DNA of 64,000 nucleotides from Methylophilaceae bacterium LSUCC0717 (lineage in GTDB: Bacteria > Pseudomonadota > Gammaproteobacteria > Burkholderiales > Methylophilaceae): contig CP103436.1 of NCBI GenBank assembly GCA_024919195.1, positions 496,001 through 560,000 of the forward strand, given 5' to 3'. Each line of letters starts with the position of its first letter. Position 1 is the stretch's first letter. The notes under the pieces were generated by a model, which was not told where the DNA came from, ran no database searches, and worked only from the letters and a program-made list of their open reading frames with translations. This document shows positions 56,980 to 64,000 of the stretch, piece after piece. Both the position numbers and the translations under genes were made by a program.

Positions 56980-57668
56980 ATCTCAATGAGGTAGAGAAAT
57001 TTAATAAAATTGCTCACAAATGGTGGGATCCATCATCAGAATTTAAACCACTTCATGACATCAACCCATTAAGGGTCAATTACATTAATAATTTATTCCC
57101 GTTGAATGAAAAAAATATTTTAGATGTGGGTTGTGGTGGGGGTATTTTAGCTGAGTCAATGGCAAGGCTTGGTGGGAATGTGACCGGCATTGATCAAAGC
57201 GAAATTGCCATCAGAATTGCTAAGCTTCACGCAAAAGAAAATAATTTAAGTATTGATTATAAATTATTGAATATAGAAGATTTTTTAAAAAAAGATACAA
57301 GTAAATTTGATGTTATTACATGTTTAGAAATGATTGAACATGTACCTGATCCAGCATCTATTATTACCTCTTGTGCAAAAAAACTGAAGAAAAATGGACG
57401 CTTATATGTTTCTACTATCAATCGAAACTTGAAAGCCTTTTTATTTGCAATAGTTGGTGCGGAGTATATTCTTAATTTACTCCCTAAAGGAACACATCAT
57501 TACGATAAATTCATTAAACCTAGTGAAGTGAAGTCTTGGGCAAACAATTTAAACATGAATATCTCTAATATTACCGGCATGAATTACAACCCATTCTTAA
57601 AAAAATATTCGCTGGGCTCGGATGTGTCAGTAAATTATATTTTAGAGTTACGATTCAATAATGATTAA
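56955..57668 (+). CDS. ubiG: Ubiquinone biosynthesis O-methyltransferase
   Basis: A 237-residue SAM-dependent enzyme that performs both O-methylations of ubiquinone synthesis. NKIAHKWWDPSSEFKPLHDI is the typical UbiG start, DVGCGGGILAESMARLG is motif I, and VTGIDQSEIAI the ribose-binding strand. VITCLEMIEHVPDP and LYVSTINRNLKAF follow, and the PKGTHHYDKFIKPSEV segment is specific to UbiG. It overlaps gph by 8 bases. Confidence 0.95.
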   Translation: MEKQNINVDLNEVEKFNKIAHKWWDPSSEFKPLHDINPLRVNYINNLFPLNEKNILDVGCGGGILAESMARLGGNVTGIDQSEIAIRIAKLHAKENNLSIDYKLLNIEDFLKKDTSKFDVITCLEMIEHVPDPASIITSCAKKLKKNGRLYVSTINRNLKAFLFAIVGAEYILNLLPKGTHHYDKFIKPSEVKSWANNLNMNISNITGMNYNPFLKKYSLGSDVSVNYILELRFNND

Positions 57669-58332
57669 CACATTTTTGTTTGATTTAGATGGCACGCTTA
57701 TTGATACAGCCCCCGATCTTATTAACACTGCTAATGAAATATATTTAAAGTACAACCATAAAGAAATTAGTTTCCAGGAGGGATTAGGCTGCTCCTCAAA
57801 TGGAATTAATGCATTTCTAAAAAAGAGGTTTACCCCGGATGAAATTAATAACAATTCCTTATTTGATGAGTTTGTTGAGATTTATAAAAATAATTGTTAT
57901 CTAAATGCTTCTCTCTTTCCAGGATTTCTAGATATATTAAAAGATTTAAAAAAAAGGGGATTCAGCATTGGTATTGTTACAAATAAACCAAGAGTCTTTA
58001 CTGATTTAATCCTTGATCATTTGGAGATTAATTCAATGTTTGATATTGTGCTTTGTCCGGATGATGGATTTAAACCTAAGCCAGATAATCAGATGTTTTT
58101 AGAAGTATTTGACAAGCTTAACGTGGGCTATAGTCAGGTTATTTATGTTGGTGATGGTGAGAGGGATATTATTGCAGCCAATGCGTCTAATATTATTTCT
58201 GTATTTGCTAGTTATGGCTACATCGACTCATCAGAAAATACTGAGATATGGGGTTACGATCTTTTAATCAATTCAACCGATGATTTAAAGAGGTTAATTG
58301 ATATTTTTTCGCTCAGAAATTGCTTGAGCTAA
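57661..58332 (+). CDS. gph: Phosphoglycolate phosphatase
   Basis: A 223-residue HAD hydrolase with FLFDLDGTLIDTAPDLI as motif I, GIVTNKPRVFTDLIL as motif II and VYVGDGERDIIAANAS as motif IV. The ubiG-gph order and the DTAPDL context support phosphoglycolate phosphatase. It removes 2-phosphoglycolate formed by DNA repair or oxygenation. Its 3' end overlaps the convergent recR gene by 39 bases. Confidence 0.88.
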   Translation: MINTFLFDLDGTLIDTAPDLINTANEIYLKYNHKEISFQEGLGCSSNGINAFLKKRFTPDEINNNSLFDEFVEIYKNNCYLNASLFPGFLDILKDLKKRGFSIGIVTNKPRVFTDLILDHLEINSMFDIVLCPDDGFKPKPDNQMFLEVFDKLNVGYSQVIYVGDGERDIIAANASNIISVFASYGYIDSSENTEIWGYDLLINSTDDLKRLIDIFSLRNCLS

Positions 58333-58887
58333 TGTTCCCGTATCAGTATATTCGATCTCAGATCCCGAAGGCATCCCTCTAGCAATTCTTGAAATTTTCT
58401 TATCCAAGTCCTTAATTAGCTCAGTAATGAAGGTTGATGTAGCATCACCTTCTTTTGTGAAGTTGGTTGCAATGATGACTTCTTTAATATTTTCATCTTT
58501 GCACCGTTCATATAATGAATTCATAGCAAGCTCTTTGGGCCCAATCCCATCAAGAGGTGATAAGCGTCCCATTAAAATATAGTAGAGCCCATTGTATGAG
58601 TGCGTTTGTTCGAACATTAATAGATCAGTCGGCATTTCAATCACGCATAAAACTGAATTATCTCGACCGTCATCAGAACATAGATCACAAACAGTCGTCT
58701 CACAAAAATTATTGCATGATTTACATTTGCCTAAGTGCTTAAAGCTATTAAGTATTGAGTTGGCCAAGTTTTTAGCCCCATCGGGGTCACGTTGAAGAAG
58801 GTAGTACGCCATTCTTGTTGCAGATTTAGGCCCAACTCCGGGCAAGCATTTTAAACTTTCAATTAAATCATTAAGTACTTTTGACAT
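58294..58887 (-). CDS. recR: Recombination mediator RecR
   Basis: A 197-residue protein that with RecO loads RecA on gapped DNA. LIESLKCLPGVGPKSATRMA is the helix-hairpin-helix, CKSCNNFCETTVCDLC the four-cysteine zinc finger, and VLCVIEMPTDLLMFEQ the start of the Toprim domain. ARGMPSGSEIEYTDTGTLAQAI is the conserved end. The dnaX-ybaB-recR order is conserved in proteobacteria. Confidence 0.96.
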   Translation of the reverse strand: MSKVLNDLIESLKCLPGVGPKSATRMAYYLLQRDPDGAKNLANSILNSFKHLGKCKSCNNFCETTVCDLCSDDGRDNSVLCVIEMPTDLLMFEQTHSYNGLYYILMGRLSPLDGIGPKELAMNSLYERCKDENIKEVIIATNFTKEGDATSTFITELIKDLDKKISRIARGMPSGSEIEYTDTGTLAQAISERKNIN

Positions 58888-58894
58888 AATTAAA

Positions 58895-59203
58895 TCAAAA
58901 GGGAAGATTCATACCAGGGGGAACTAAGCCAGACATTTTTTGGCTGGTGGTGGACTCAATTTTTGCTTGTACATCTTTAAGTGCAACTAAAATTAAATCT
59001 TCAAGCAATTCTTTGTCAGTAAGTAATGATTCATCAATCAATACTTTTTTTACTTCATTTTTACAAGACATTGTAATTTTTACCTGCCCATTACTTGCAG
59101 ATCCTTCAACTTCAATATTACCAAGTTCATTTTGTGCTTTTTGCAGATTGGCCTGCATCATTTGAGCTTGTTTCATTAGGTTACCCATTCCACCTTTTGC
59201 CAT
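58895..59203 (-). CDS. ybaB: YbaB/EbfC nucleoid-associated protein
   Basis: A 102-residue DNA-binding protein. MGNLMKQAQMMQANLQKAQ is the conserved N-terminal helix, IEVEGSASNGQVKITMSCKNE the central strand pair, and LVPPGMNLPF the usual C-terminus. It lies between dnaX and recR with 9- and 7-base gaps, as in most bacteria. Confidence 0.95.
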   Translation of the reverse strand: MAKGGMGNLMKQAQMMQANLQKAQNELGNIEVEGSASNGQVKITMSCKNEVKKVLIDESLLTDKELLEDLILVALKDVQAKIESTTSQKMSGLVPPGMNLPF

Positions 59204-59212
59204 TATTTTCTC

Positions 59213-60751
59213 CTAATTAATTTTGGTCGATTTGATTGTGCTCTCAATAATTTGAGCATCAAATTCGTTTAATATATTTTCTATTTTTGAGTCTGTTTTT
59301 ATTGAGTCTGTGGCTACCTTTAACGCATCATTTTTTTCTATTTGTTTTTTTTGAGCCGGCGTTGATGTCACTGTCTCCTCATTGATTTCGATTTTTATTT
59401 TTACTCCATAAATCGTATAAAGCGATTCTTCTAAAATTTTAATGTATTTATCATTATTTAAATGTTTGAATCTTTCATCAACGATTAGATATAAAAAATT
59501 ATCCTCTTGTGACTTAACTACACAATTTTGCGCTAAGGTTTTTGCCATGCCAGGTTTAATTTGATCTACAACATGATCCCAATTATCATTTTGAATATTC
59601 TTTGCTGAGTTTTTCTTTTTGGGTTCATGGTTCTCAATCGATTCGCTATGGTTAATTTGTTCTGTTTCTAACCGAATTGCATTACCATTGTTTGTCGGTA
59701 TAAAGTTCAACAATCTAATGATGGTCATTCTAAATCCGATATGCTGACTAGGAGCAAAGGGCAAGTCTTTTAGACCATTGATAGAAATCTGATAAAGCGT
59801 CTGTAAGAGTTGAAGACTAACTTGTTCGCTATGCTTTATTGATTTATTTCCACTACCAAATGTTTGCTCCTCTGAGATCGCAAAAATTTTTTCCGATAAT
59901 ACTTTTAGTGCGCTTTCATAAGAGATGTGGTGCTCTTTAAGCTTGTTCAGTAAATCAAAGACATTATGTTTATTGTTATCTAAAATATTTGTTAGTAATT
60001 CATCAATCACGTTGTCAGAGGTGACCCCAAGTATTTGTGTTAATTTTTCCAGACTGACATTGCCATTTGTGTAATTTATAACTCTATCCGCAAGCGATAG
60101 CGCATCTCTCATACTGCCATCAGCATGTTTAGATATCATATTTATTGCTTCATCTTCATAGGCTATATTTTCCTCATGGAAGATATTTTTTAATTGACCA
60201 GAGATTTCATCGTTTGTCATCTGCATCAAATTAAAATGAAGGCATCGTGATATGACTGTAACTGGTATTTTTTCTGGATCCGTGGTGGCCAAGATGAAGA
60301 TCACATGATCTGGCGGCTCTTCAAGTGTCTTTAACATTGCATTGAAAGAGCTTTTTGAAAGCATGTGAACTTCATCAATAATAAATATTTTATATTTGGA
60401 TGAGGTTGGCTGGTAGTTGGCATTTTCAAGCAGCTCACGCATATTATCAACCTGTGTATTAGATGCTGCATCAAGCTCGATAACATCAATAGACTTAGAT
60501 TGGTCAATTTCAAGACATGAAGAACATTCACAACAAGGTGTTGGGTTAGACCCATTGTGACAATTTAAACACTTTGCAAAAATCCTGGCAATGGTCGTTT
60601 TACCCACGCCTCTTGTACCCGATAAAAGATATGCATGATGTAATCGATCACCTAAGATAGAATTTTTTAAGGCCTCAACAATAAATTCTTGACCGACTAT
60701 GGTCTCAAAATTTTTTGGACGCCATTTTCTTGCAAGAGCTAAATTTTTCAT
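59213..60751 (-). CDS. dnaX: DNA polymerase III subunits tau/gamma
   Basis: A 512-residue clamp-loader ATPase. KWRPKNFETIVGQEFIVEAL opens it, GTRGVGKTTIARIFAKCLNC is the Walker A with the first zinc cysteines, CCECSSC completes the zinc module, and FIIDEVHMLS is Walker B. The sensor region LATTDPEKIPVTVISRC follows. It is shorter than the 643-residue Escherichia coli tau. Near codons 467-469 the minus-strand message has CAA AAA AAA, an in-phase slippery run followed by a -1-frame TGA six codons on. The gene lies just downstream of ffs. Confidence 0.95.
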   Translation of the reverse strand: MKNLALARKWRPKNFETIVGQEFIVEALKNSILGDRLHHAYLLSGTRGVGKTTIARIFAKCLNCHNGSNPTPCCECSSCLEIDQSKSIDVIELDAASNTQVDNMRELLENANYQPTSSKYKIFIIDEVHMLSKSSFNAMLKTLEEPPDHVIFILATTDPEKIPVTVISRCLHFNLMQMTNDEISGQLKNIFHEENIAYEDEAINMISKHADGSMRDALSLADRVINYTNGNVSLEKLTQILGVTSDNVIDELLTNILDNNKHNVFDLLNKLKEHHISYESALKVLSEKIFAISEEQTFGSGNKSIKHSEQVSLQLLQTLYQISINGLKDLPFAPSQHIGFRMTIIRLLNFIPTNNGNAIRLETEQINHSESIENHEPKKKNSAKNIQNDNWDHVVDQIKPGMAKTLAQNCVVKSQEDNFLYLIVDERFKHLNNDKYIKILEESLYTIYGVKIKIEINEETVTSTPAQKKQIEKNDALKVATDSIKTDSKIENILNEFDAQIIESTIKSTKIN

Positions 60752-60767
60752 AATTTTAATTAATTAA

Positions 60768-60862
60768 GGCGAGCCATGGTCTCGGCACTTGTTTCATTAG
60801 TTGTGGCTGCTTGCTTCCGCACCTGACCAGGTTGGCTAACTTACAATGCGAGGTGACCCGCC
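60768..60862 (-). ncRNA. ffs: 4.5S signal recognition particle RNA
   Basis: Read on the minus strand, the segment contains the highly conserved SRP domain IV core GGTCAGGTGCGGAAGC followed by AAGCAGCC, with the GGAA tetraloop and the asymmetric loop. The ends pair: GGCGGGTCA at the 5' end with TGGCTCGCC at the 3' end, nine pairs with two G-U. This closes a hairpin of about 95 nucleotides. A gene for the small SRP RNA upstream of dnaX is common in proteobacteria. The exact ends are estimated from the pairing. Confidence 0.93.
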
Positions 60863-60869
60863 AATTATT

Positions 60870-60875
60870 ATTTTA
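60870..60875 (-). promoter_or_regulatory. Possible -10 box of ffs
   Basis: On the minus strand TAAAAT lies 8-13 bases before the first paired base of the 4.5S RNA, the right distance for a -10 element. The matching -35 region is poor, and the surrounding sequence is AT-rich, so this is a weak call. Confidence 0.3.
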
Positions 60876-60900
60876 CATTAACTTGATGTCGGTTGTTGTG

Positions 60901-61278
60901 TTAACCACATTTTTTTACAGGCTGTTTTGAAAGATAATCCCACTCTTCATCAGTGTAGAGTCGTGATCTAATAAAGAATCTTAAACCTGTTGGACGCTCT
61001 AATGAAAATTGGCCACCTGTACCAGGAATCGCATCCAGCGTGATATGAGTATGCTCCCAGTATTCAAATTGTGATGCGCTCATATAGAAAGAAACACCAT
61101 TGACTTCTCCCAAGCATACATCACTTGACCCTAGATAAAACTCACCATCCGGATAGCACATTGGAGAACTTCCGTCACAACATCCGCCCGACTGATGAAA
61201 CATGATAGGACCATGCTCATTTCTTAACTTTTCAATTAAATCGTTTGCAGCATCTGTGGATGAAATTCTAGTAATCAT
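60901..61278 (-). CDS. DUF779 protein, partner of aldehyde dehydrogenase
   Basis: A 125-residue protein of the DUF779 family. MFHQSGGCCDGSSPMCYPDGE with paired cysteines and DVCLGEV, then FEYWEHTHITLDAIPG and GGQFSLERPTGLRFFIRS, are the family's conserved stretches. Such proteins are encoded beside ExaC/AldB-type aldehyde dehydrogenases, as here; the cysteine and histidine content suggests metal or redox function, but it is not established. The ATG immediately follows the U-run of a strong terminator and has no Shine-Dalgarno sequence. Confidence 0.85.
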   Translation of the reverse strand: MITRISSTDAANDLIEKLRNEHGPIMFHQSGGCCDGSSPMCYPDGEFYLGSSDVCLGEVNGVSFYMSASQFEYWEHTHITLDAIPGTGGQFSLERPTGLRFFIRSRLYTDEEWDYLSKQPVKKCG

Positions 61279-61306
61279 AAAAAAAGGGTTACATTGTGTA
61301 ACCCTT
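61279..61306 (-). terminator. Strong hairpin terminator between aldehyde dehydrogenase and DUF779 genes
   Basis: On the minus strand AAGGGTTACA pairs perfectly with TGTAACCCTT around a three-base loop, and the stem runs into TTTTTTT directly before the DUF779 ATG. It should end most transcripts from the aldehyde dehydrogenase gene. Because the U-run abuts the start codon, it also occupies the place of a ribosome-binding site. Confidence 0.85.
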
Positions 61307-61327
61307 ATTTTATAACAAATTAACGAC

Positions 61328-62848
61328 TTAAAAGAAGCCTAATTTATTTTCACTGTAACTTACAAGTAAGTTCTTAGTTTGTTGGTAATGATCAAGCATC
61401 ATTTTATGAGTTTCTCTACCGATACCAGACTGCTTGTATCCACCAAACGCTGCGTGAGCAGGGTAGGCATGATAACAGTTTGTCCATACACGACCAGCTT
61501 GTATTGCACGACCCATACGATGAGCAATATTTCCATTTCGTGACCAAACACCGGCACCTAGACCGTAGAGTGTGTCATTAGCAATTTCAAGAGCTTCGGC
61601 TTCGTCTTTAAATGTTGTTACTGAAACGACTGGACCGAAAATTTCCTCTTGGAAAATTCTCATTTTGTTATGTCCTTTGAGAATGGTAGGTTCGATATAG
61701 TAACCATTAGAAAGCTCTCCGTCTAATGAGCGTAAGTTTCCGCCGGTTAGAAGCTCAGCACCTTCTTCTTGCCCAAGCTTGATGTAAGACATGATTTTTT
61801 CTTTTTGCTCGCTTGAGGCTTGTGCACCGATCATTGTAGCCGCATCAAGAGGCGATCCACTTTTAACAGCTTTTGTCCTTTCAATCGCTCTTTCAATGAA
61901 TGCATCATAAATTGATTCTTGAATTAATGCACGAGAAGGGCATGTACACACTTCACCTTGGTTTAAGGCAAACATTGTGAATCCTTCAAGACATTTATCA
62001 AAATATGCATCATCTTTTTCCATCACATCTTCGAAGAAGATATTTGGGGATTTTCCACCTAATTCAAGAGTGACTGGGATAATATTTTGAGAAGCGTATT
62101 GCATAATCAATCGACCAGTTGTTGTTTCTCCGGTAAATGCAATTTTTGCTATACGGTCTGAGCTAGCAAGTGGTTTCCCTGCTTCTAGTCCAAAGCCATT
62201 GACTAAGTTTAATACACCCGGTGGAAGAAGGTCGCCAATAATTTCTGCAACCACCATAATAGAAACTGGTGTTTGTTCTGCAGGTTTCATAACAACACAA
62301 TTTCCTGCACCAATAGCAGGTGCCAATTTCCAAGCCGCCATTAAGATAGGGAAGTTCCAAGGGATAATTTGACCTACAACGCCTAAAGGTTCATGAAAAT
62401 GGTAAGCAACAGTCTCATGGTCTATTTCACAAACTGATCCTTCTTGCGCTCTAATGGCTCCAGCAAAGTATCTAAAATGATCAATTGCCAGAGGAATGTC
62501 AGCAGCCATGGTTTCGCGAATAGGCTTACCATTATCAATAGTCTCTGCTAGAGCAATCTTTTCAAGATTTTGCTCCATTGCATCTGCAATTTTATTGAGA
62601 ATATTCGCTCTTTCTGTAGGGCTTGTTTTACCCCAGGCATCTTTTGCAGCATGCGCGGCGTCTAGGGCTAAGTTAACATCCGCTTCTGACGATCTAGCAA
62701 CTTCACAGAATGGCTTACCAGTTAAAGGGGTAATATTTTCAAAATACTTTCCATCAACAGGTTTTACCCATTTTCCGCCAATGTAATTGTCATATCTTTC
62801 CTTGTAAGGACTATCTATCCCAAGGTTTTTTAATGTATCAAACGCCAT
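61328..62848 (-). CDS. NAD-dependent aldehyde dehydrogenase (ExaC/AldB-like)
   Basis: A 506-residue aldehyde dehydrogenase. [20 protein letters not shown] is the cofactor channel, [17 protein letters not shown] carries the general-base glutamate, and [12 protein letters not shown] holds the catalytic cysteine. [12 protein letters not shown] and [20 protein letters not shown] complete it. The GEVCTCPSR loop and the DUF779 neighbour fit the acetaldehyde/chloroacetaldehyde dehydrogenase group (ExaC, AcoD, AldB). A GGAGGA-type site precedes the ATG. In a methylotroph it may handle short aldehydes; this is inference. Confidence 0.92.
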   Translation of the reverse strand: MAFDTLKNLGIDSPYKERYDNYIGGKWVKPVDGKYFENITPLTGKPFCEVARSSEADVNLALDAAHAAKDAWGKTSPTERANILNKIADAMEQNLEKIALAETIDNGKPIRETMAADIPLAIDHFRYFAGAIRAQEGSVCEIDHETVAYHFHEPLGVVGQIIPWNFPILMAAWKLAPAIGAGNCVVMKPAEQTPVSIMVVAEIIGDLLPPGVLNLVNGFGLEAGKPLASSDRIAKIAFTGETTTGRLIMQYASQNIIPVTLELGGKSPNIFFEDVMEKDDAYFDKCLEGFTMFALNQGEVCTCPSRALIQESIYDAFIERAIERTKAVKSGSPLDAATMIGAQASSEQKEKIMSYIKLGQEEGAELLTGGNLRSLDGELSNGYYIEPTILKGHNKMRIFQEEIFGPVVSVTTFKDEAEALEIANDTLYGLGAGVWSRNGNIAHRMGRAIQAGRVWTNCYHAYPAHAAFGGYKQSGIGRETHKMMLDHYQQTKNLLVSYSENKLGFF

Positions 62849-62965
62849 TTTTTCTTTCCTCCCAAAAATAAAATTAGCTATGATGCTATGTGTATTAGAT
62901 GCCTATGCAATACATTAATGGGATTTTGCGTTTAAATCAAGTCAACATACCTGATAATATTTTAT

Positions 62966-62976
62966 GTATAATCCAC
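62966..62976 (+). promoter_or_regulatory. -10 promoter element for tRNA-Ser
   Basis: GTATAATCCAC contains a perfect TATAAT box at 62967-62972, about 19 bases before the first tRNA base. A TCAACA at 62942-62947 is a weak -35 with long spacing. The same 11-mer precedes the ZIP gene at 46247. Confidence 0.55.
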
Positions 62977-62990
62977 GTCTCAAAGCATCT

Positions 62991-63082
62991 GGAAGGGTGG
63001 ATGAGTGGTTTAAATCGCACGCCTGGAAAGCGTGTTCAGGTTGAATAGCCTGACGCGGGTTCGAATCCCGCCCCTTCCGCCA
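62991..63082 (+). tRNA. tRNA-Ser(GGA)
   Basis: The 92-base sequence folds as a class II tRNA. The acceptor GGAAGGG pairs with CCCTTCC, followed by G and an encoded CCA. The anticodon stem CACGC/GCGTG carries the loop with anticodon GGA. The T arm is GCGGGTTCGAATCCCGC. The long variable arm TTCAGGTTGAATAGCCTGA is typical of serine tRNAs. It reads UCC and UCU codons. Confidence 0.97.
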
Positions 63083-63186
63083 CTAATTTAAATTGTCATT
63101 AGATAATAAAAAACAACAATAAATTGAATTTTTTTGTATACTAAACACTCTATGTAGTGTTTTTACTATTTTGGGAGATTTCATAG

Positions 63187-63438
63187 ATGACAAAAGATGT
63201 CTTGAAATACCTGGTAATACCTATAATGATTTTCTTAATGTTTGGTATCTTTATCCAACATCATGTATCAAAACCAAACCCACCAAAAAAATTATTATGC
63301 AATGAAGGTAATCTTTTATCCCAAATTGACGGCAAGGGTTCTGTTTACACCAGAGTAGGTGGCTTATCATGTAACTATGATAAAGGAACCCTCATTATTA
63401 GTGACAAAAGCAACAGAGTGGCATTAAACGTTGAATAA
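63187..63438 (+). CDS. Small membrane-anchored protein of unknown function
   Basis: An 83-residue protein with one N-terminal hydrophobic segment (YLVIPIMIFLMFGIFI), followed by about 55 probably periplasmic residues. CNEGNLLSQIDGKGSVY and GLSCNYDKGTLIISD hold two cysteines that could form a disulfide. GGGAG lies at a good distance before the ATG, and a TATACT box lies at 63137-63142. I recognise no family. Confidence 0.6.
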   Translation: MTKDVLKYLVIPIMIFLMFGIFIQHHVSKPNPPKKLLCNEGNLLSQIDGKGSVYTRVGGLSCNYDKGTLIISDKSNRVALNVE

Positions 63439-63442
63439 ATAG

Positions 63443-63976
63443 CTATAACAGCGAGCAAAAACTTCCGTTAATTTTCTGCTCAGGATTCCTTTCAGGGATG
63501 ATACCTGATAATTGATCCAAAAACTCAAGGTAAATATTTTTCAGCTGAATATCATGACGCGCTTGCATATAGACTTGTTTTTTTATAGTCAATGAGCCAC
63601 GATCTATTTGCTTTGATGGTTCCTGAAATAAATAATAATTTAAATCCGCATACATTATTTGCATGAGTGGATTATAAAAAAAATTGGGTTCTAATTTGAT
63701 AATAAAGTCTGAGTTGTTAATGTCATTGCACTCGGAGAAAGTTATTTTTTGATAATTTTGTTCATAATCTAACAAGGCTTCTTTAAACACATCAGAGTGT
63801 TTGTAAAAAATTCTTCGGTTAACCCTGGTTGATATTCTTTCAGAATCAGAATAATAATTAAACCGGCCATCAAAAAAGTATTGGACATCAAGCTTTTCAC
63901 TTGCTATTAATGAAGGCATGAAAATAAAGTTAATAATTAATAATAAAAAAACGATACTTGCATTCATTTTCATCAT
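63443..63976 (-). CDS. Exported protein of unknown function
   Basis: A 177-residue protein with a clear N-terminal signal peptide: ASIVFLLLIINFIFMPSLIAS, probably cut after SLIAS or nearby. The mature part is rich in Tyr, Phe, Asn and Asp, with two cysteines (SECND and the terminal GSFCSLL). It contains FIIKLEPNFFYNPLMQIMY and DRGSLTIKKQVYMQ. The layout of a beta-rich periplasmic domain is possible, but no family is recognised. Three nearby ATGs (63976, 63973, 63967) could start it. It converges on the small gene to its left with a 4-base gap. Confidence 0.6.
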   Translation of the reverse strand: MMKMNASIVFLLLIINFIFMPSLIASEKLDVQYFFDGRFNYYSDSERISTRVNRRIFYKHSDVFKEALLDYEQNYQKITFSECNDINNSDFIIKLEPNFFYNPLMQIMYADLNYYLFQEPSKQIDRGSLTIKKQVYMQARHDIQLKNIYLEFLDQLSGIIPERNPEQKINGSFCSLL

Positions 63977-64000
63977 AAGTACTAGTCTATCGGGAATAAC

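Noticed and set aside
62877-62892. Tandem GCTATGAT/GCTATGTG upstream of the aldehyde dehydrogenase gene as an operator
   Set aside because: Only two copies of six identical bases, with no symmetry; chance is a sufficient explanation.
62991-63082. tRNA-Ser as an integration site for a mobile element
   Set aside because: No integrase gene and no repeated tRNA 3' end was noticed nearby.
63143-63164. Hairpin AAACACT/AGTGTTT after tRNA-Ser as a terminator
   Set aside because: Only 7 pairs, mostly A-T, with a short T run; it may equally be the 5' leader of the small gene at 63187.

Overview
The window looks like part of the chromosome of a small-genome, AT-rich betaproteobacterium. The best guess is a streamlined aquatic member of Methylophilaceae (OM43-like). 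This rests on gene order (ndk-rlmN-ispG-hisS-yfgM-bamB-der and gltX-hfq-hflX-hflK-hflC-DUF2065-hisZ-purA), very tight packing with many ATGA/TAATG overlaps, and strong AT bias. The taxon is inferred and was not tested by search. I saw no insertion sequence, phage gene or CRISPR array.

Bases 1-32127 form one large surface-glycan locus in two convergent blocks. The forward block (1-21349) begins inside galE. It then has a GT-C membrane protein, a WecA-type initiating transferase and rfbC, followed by a carbamoylation cassette (SxtJ-like protein, a 50-residue DUF5989-like protein, a NodU-type carbamoyltransferase and an SGNH hydrolase). Next come a UDP-HexNAc dehydrogenase, an ABC-2 exporter pair, a DUF616-GT2 fusion, a methyltransferase, a second GT-C protein and a radical SAM protein with an unusual cysteine motif. 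An SDR remnant, UDP-xylose synthase, a GT2-GtrA-unknown trio and Ugd follow, and the run closes at a strong terminator; a 2OG oxygenase and a GT2 come after it. The reverse block (32127-21515) has manC, a Wzx flippase, a CMP-sugar synthetase, a GT42/DUF115-like protein, a cupin, a methyltransferase, a perosamine-synthase-type aminotransferase, GT4, gmd, a dTDP-rhamnose-4-epimerase-like enzyme and another transferase. Predicted precursors are UDP-Gal, UDP-GlcA, UDP-Xyl, a UDP-HexNAcA, a GDP-perosamine-type sugar, a dTDP-deoxyhexose and possibly a CMP-activated acidic sugar. Both an ABC exporter and a flippase are present.

Bases 32167-34761 hold a HAD phosphatase, a Gfo/Idh/MocA dehydrogenase and trhO on the minus strand. 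Bases 34849-58332 are a nearly gapless forward core array covering nucleotide metabolism, RNA modification, isoprenoid synthesis, aminoacyl-tRNA synthesis, outer-membrane assembly, Hfq, membrane protease control, purine synthesis and ubiquinone synthesis. Only bamD is antisense in it, overlapping its neighbours at both ends. Two peptide-type ABC ATPases without permeases sit between hisS and yfgM.

Bases 58294-62848 are on the minus strand: recR, ybaB, dnaX, the 4.5S RNA gene ffs, a DUF779 gene and an aldehyde dehydrogenase. The last 1.2 kb holds tRNA-Ser(GGA), a small membrane-anchored protein and an exported protein of unknown function.

The observations I rate highest are an Hfq whose proximal and rim RNA-binding residues are largely replaced while the distal face is kept; the CX3CX3C radical SAM protein in a glycan locus; a CMP-sugar synthetase beside a GT42-like protein without a visible sugar synthase; the complete carbamoylation cassette with its tiny gene; and the unexplained third partner of the GT2-GtrA pair.
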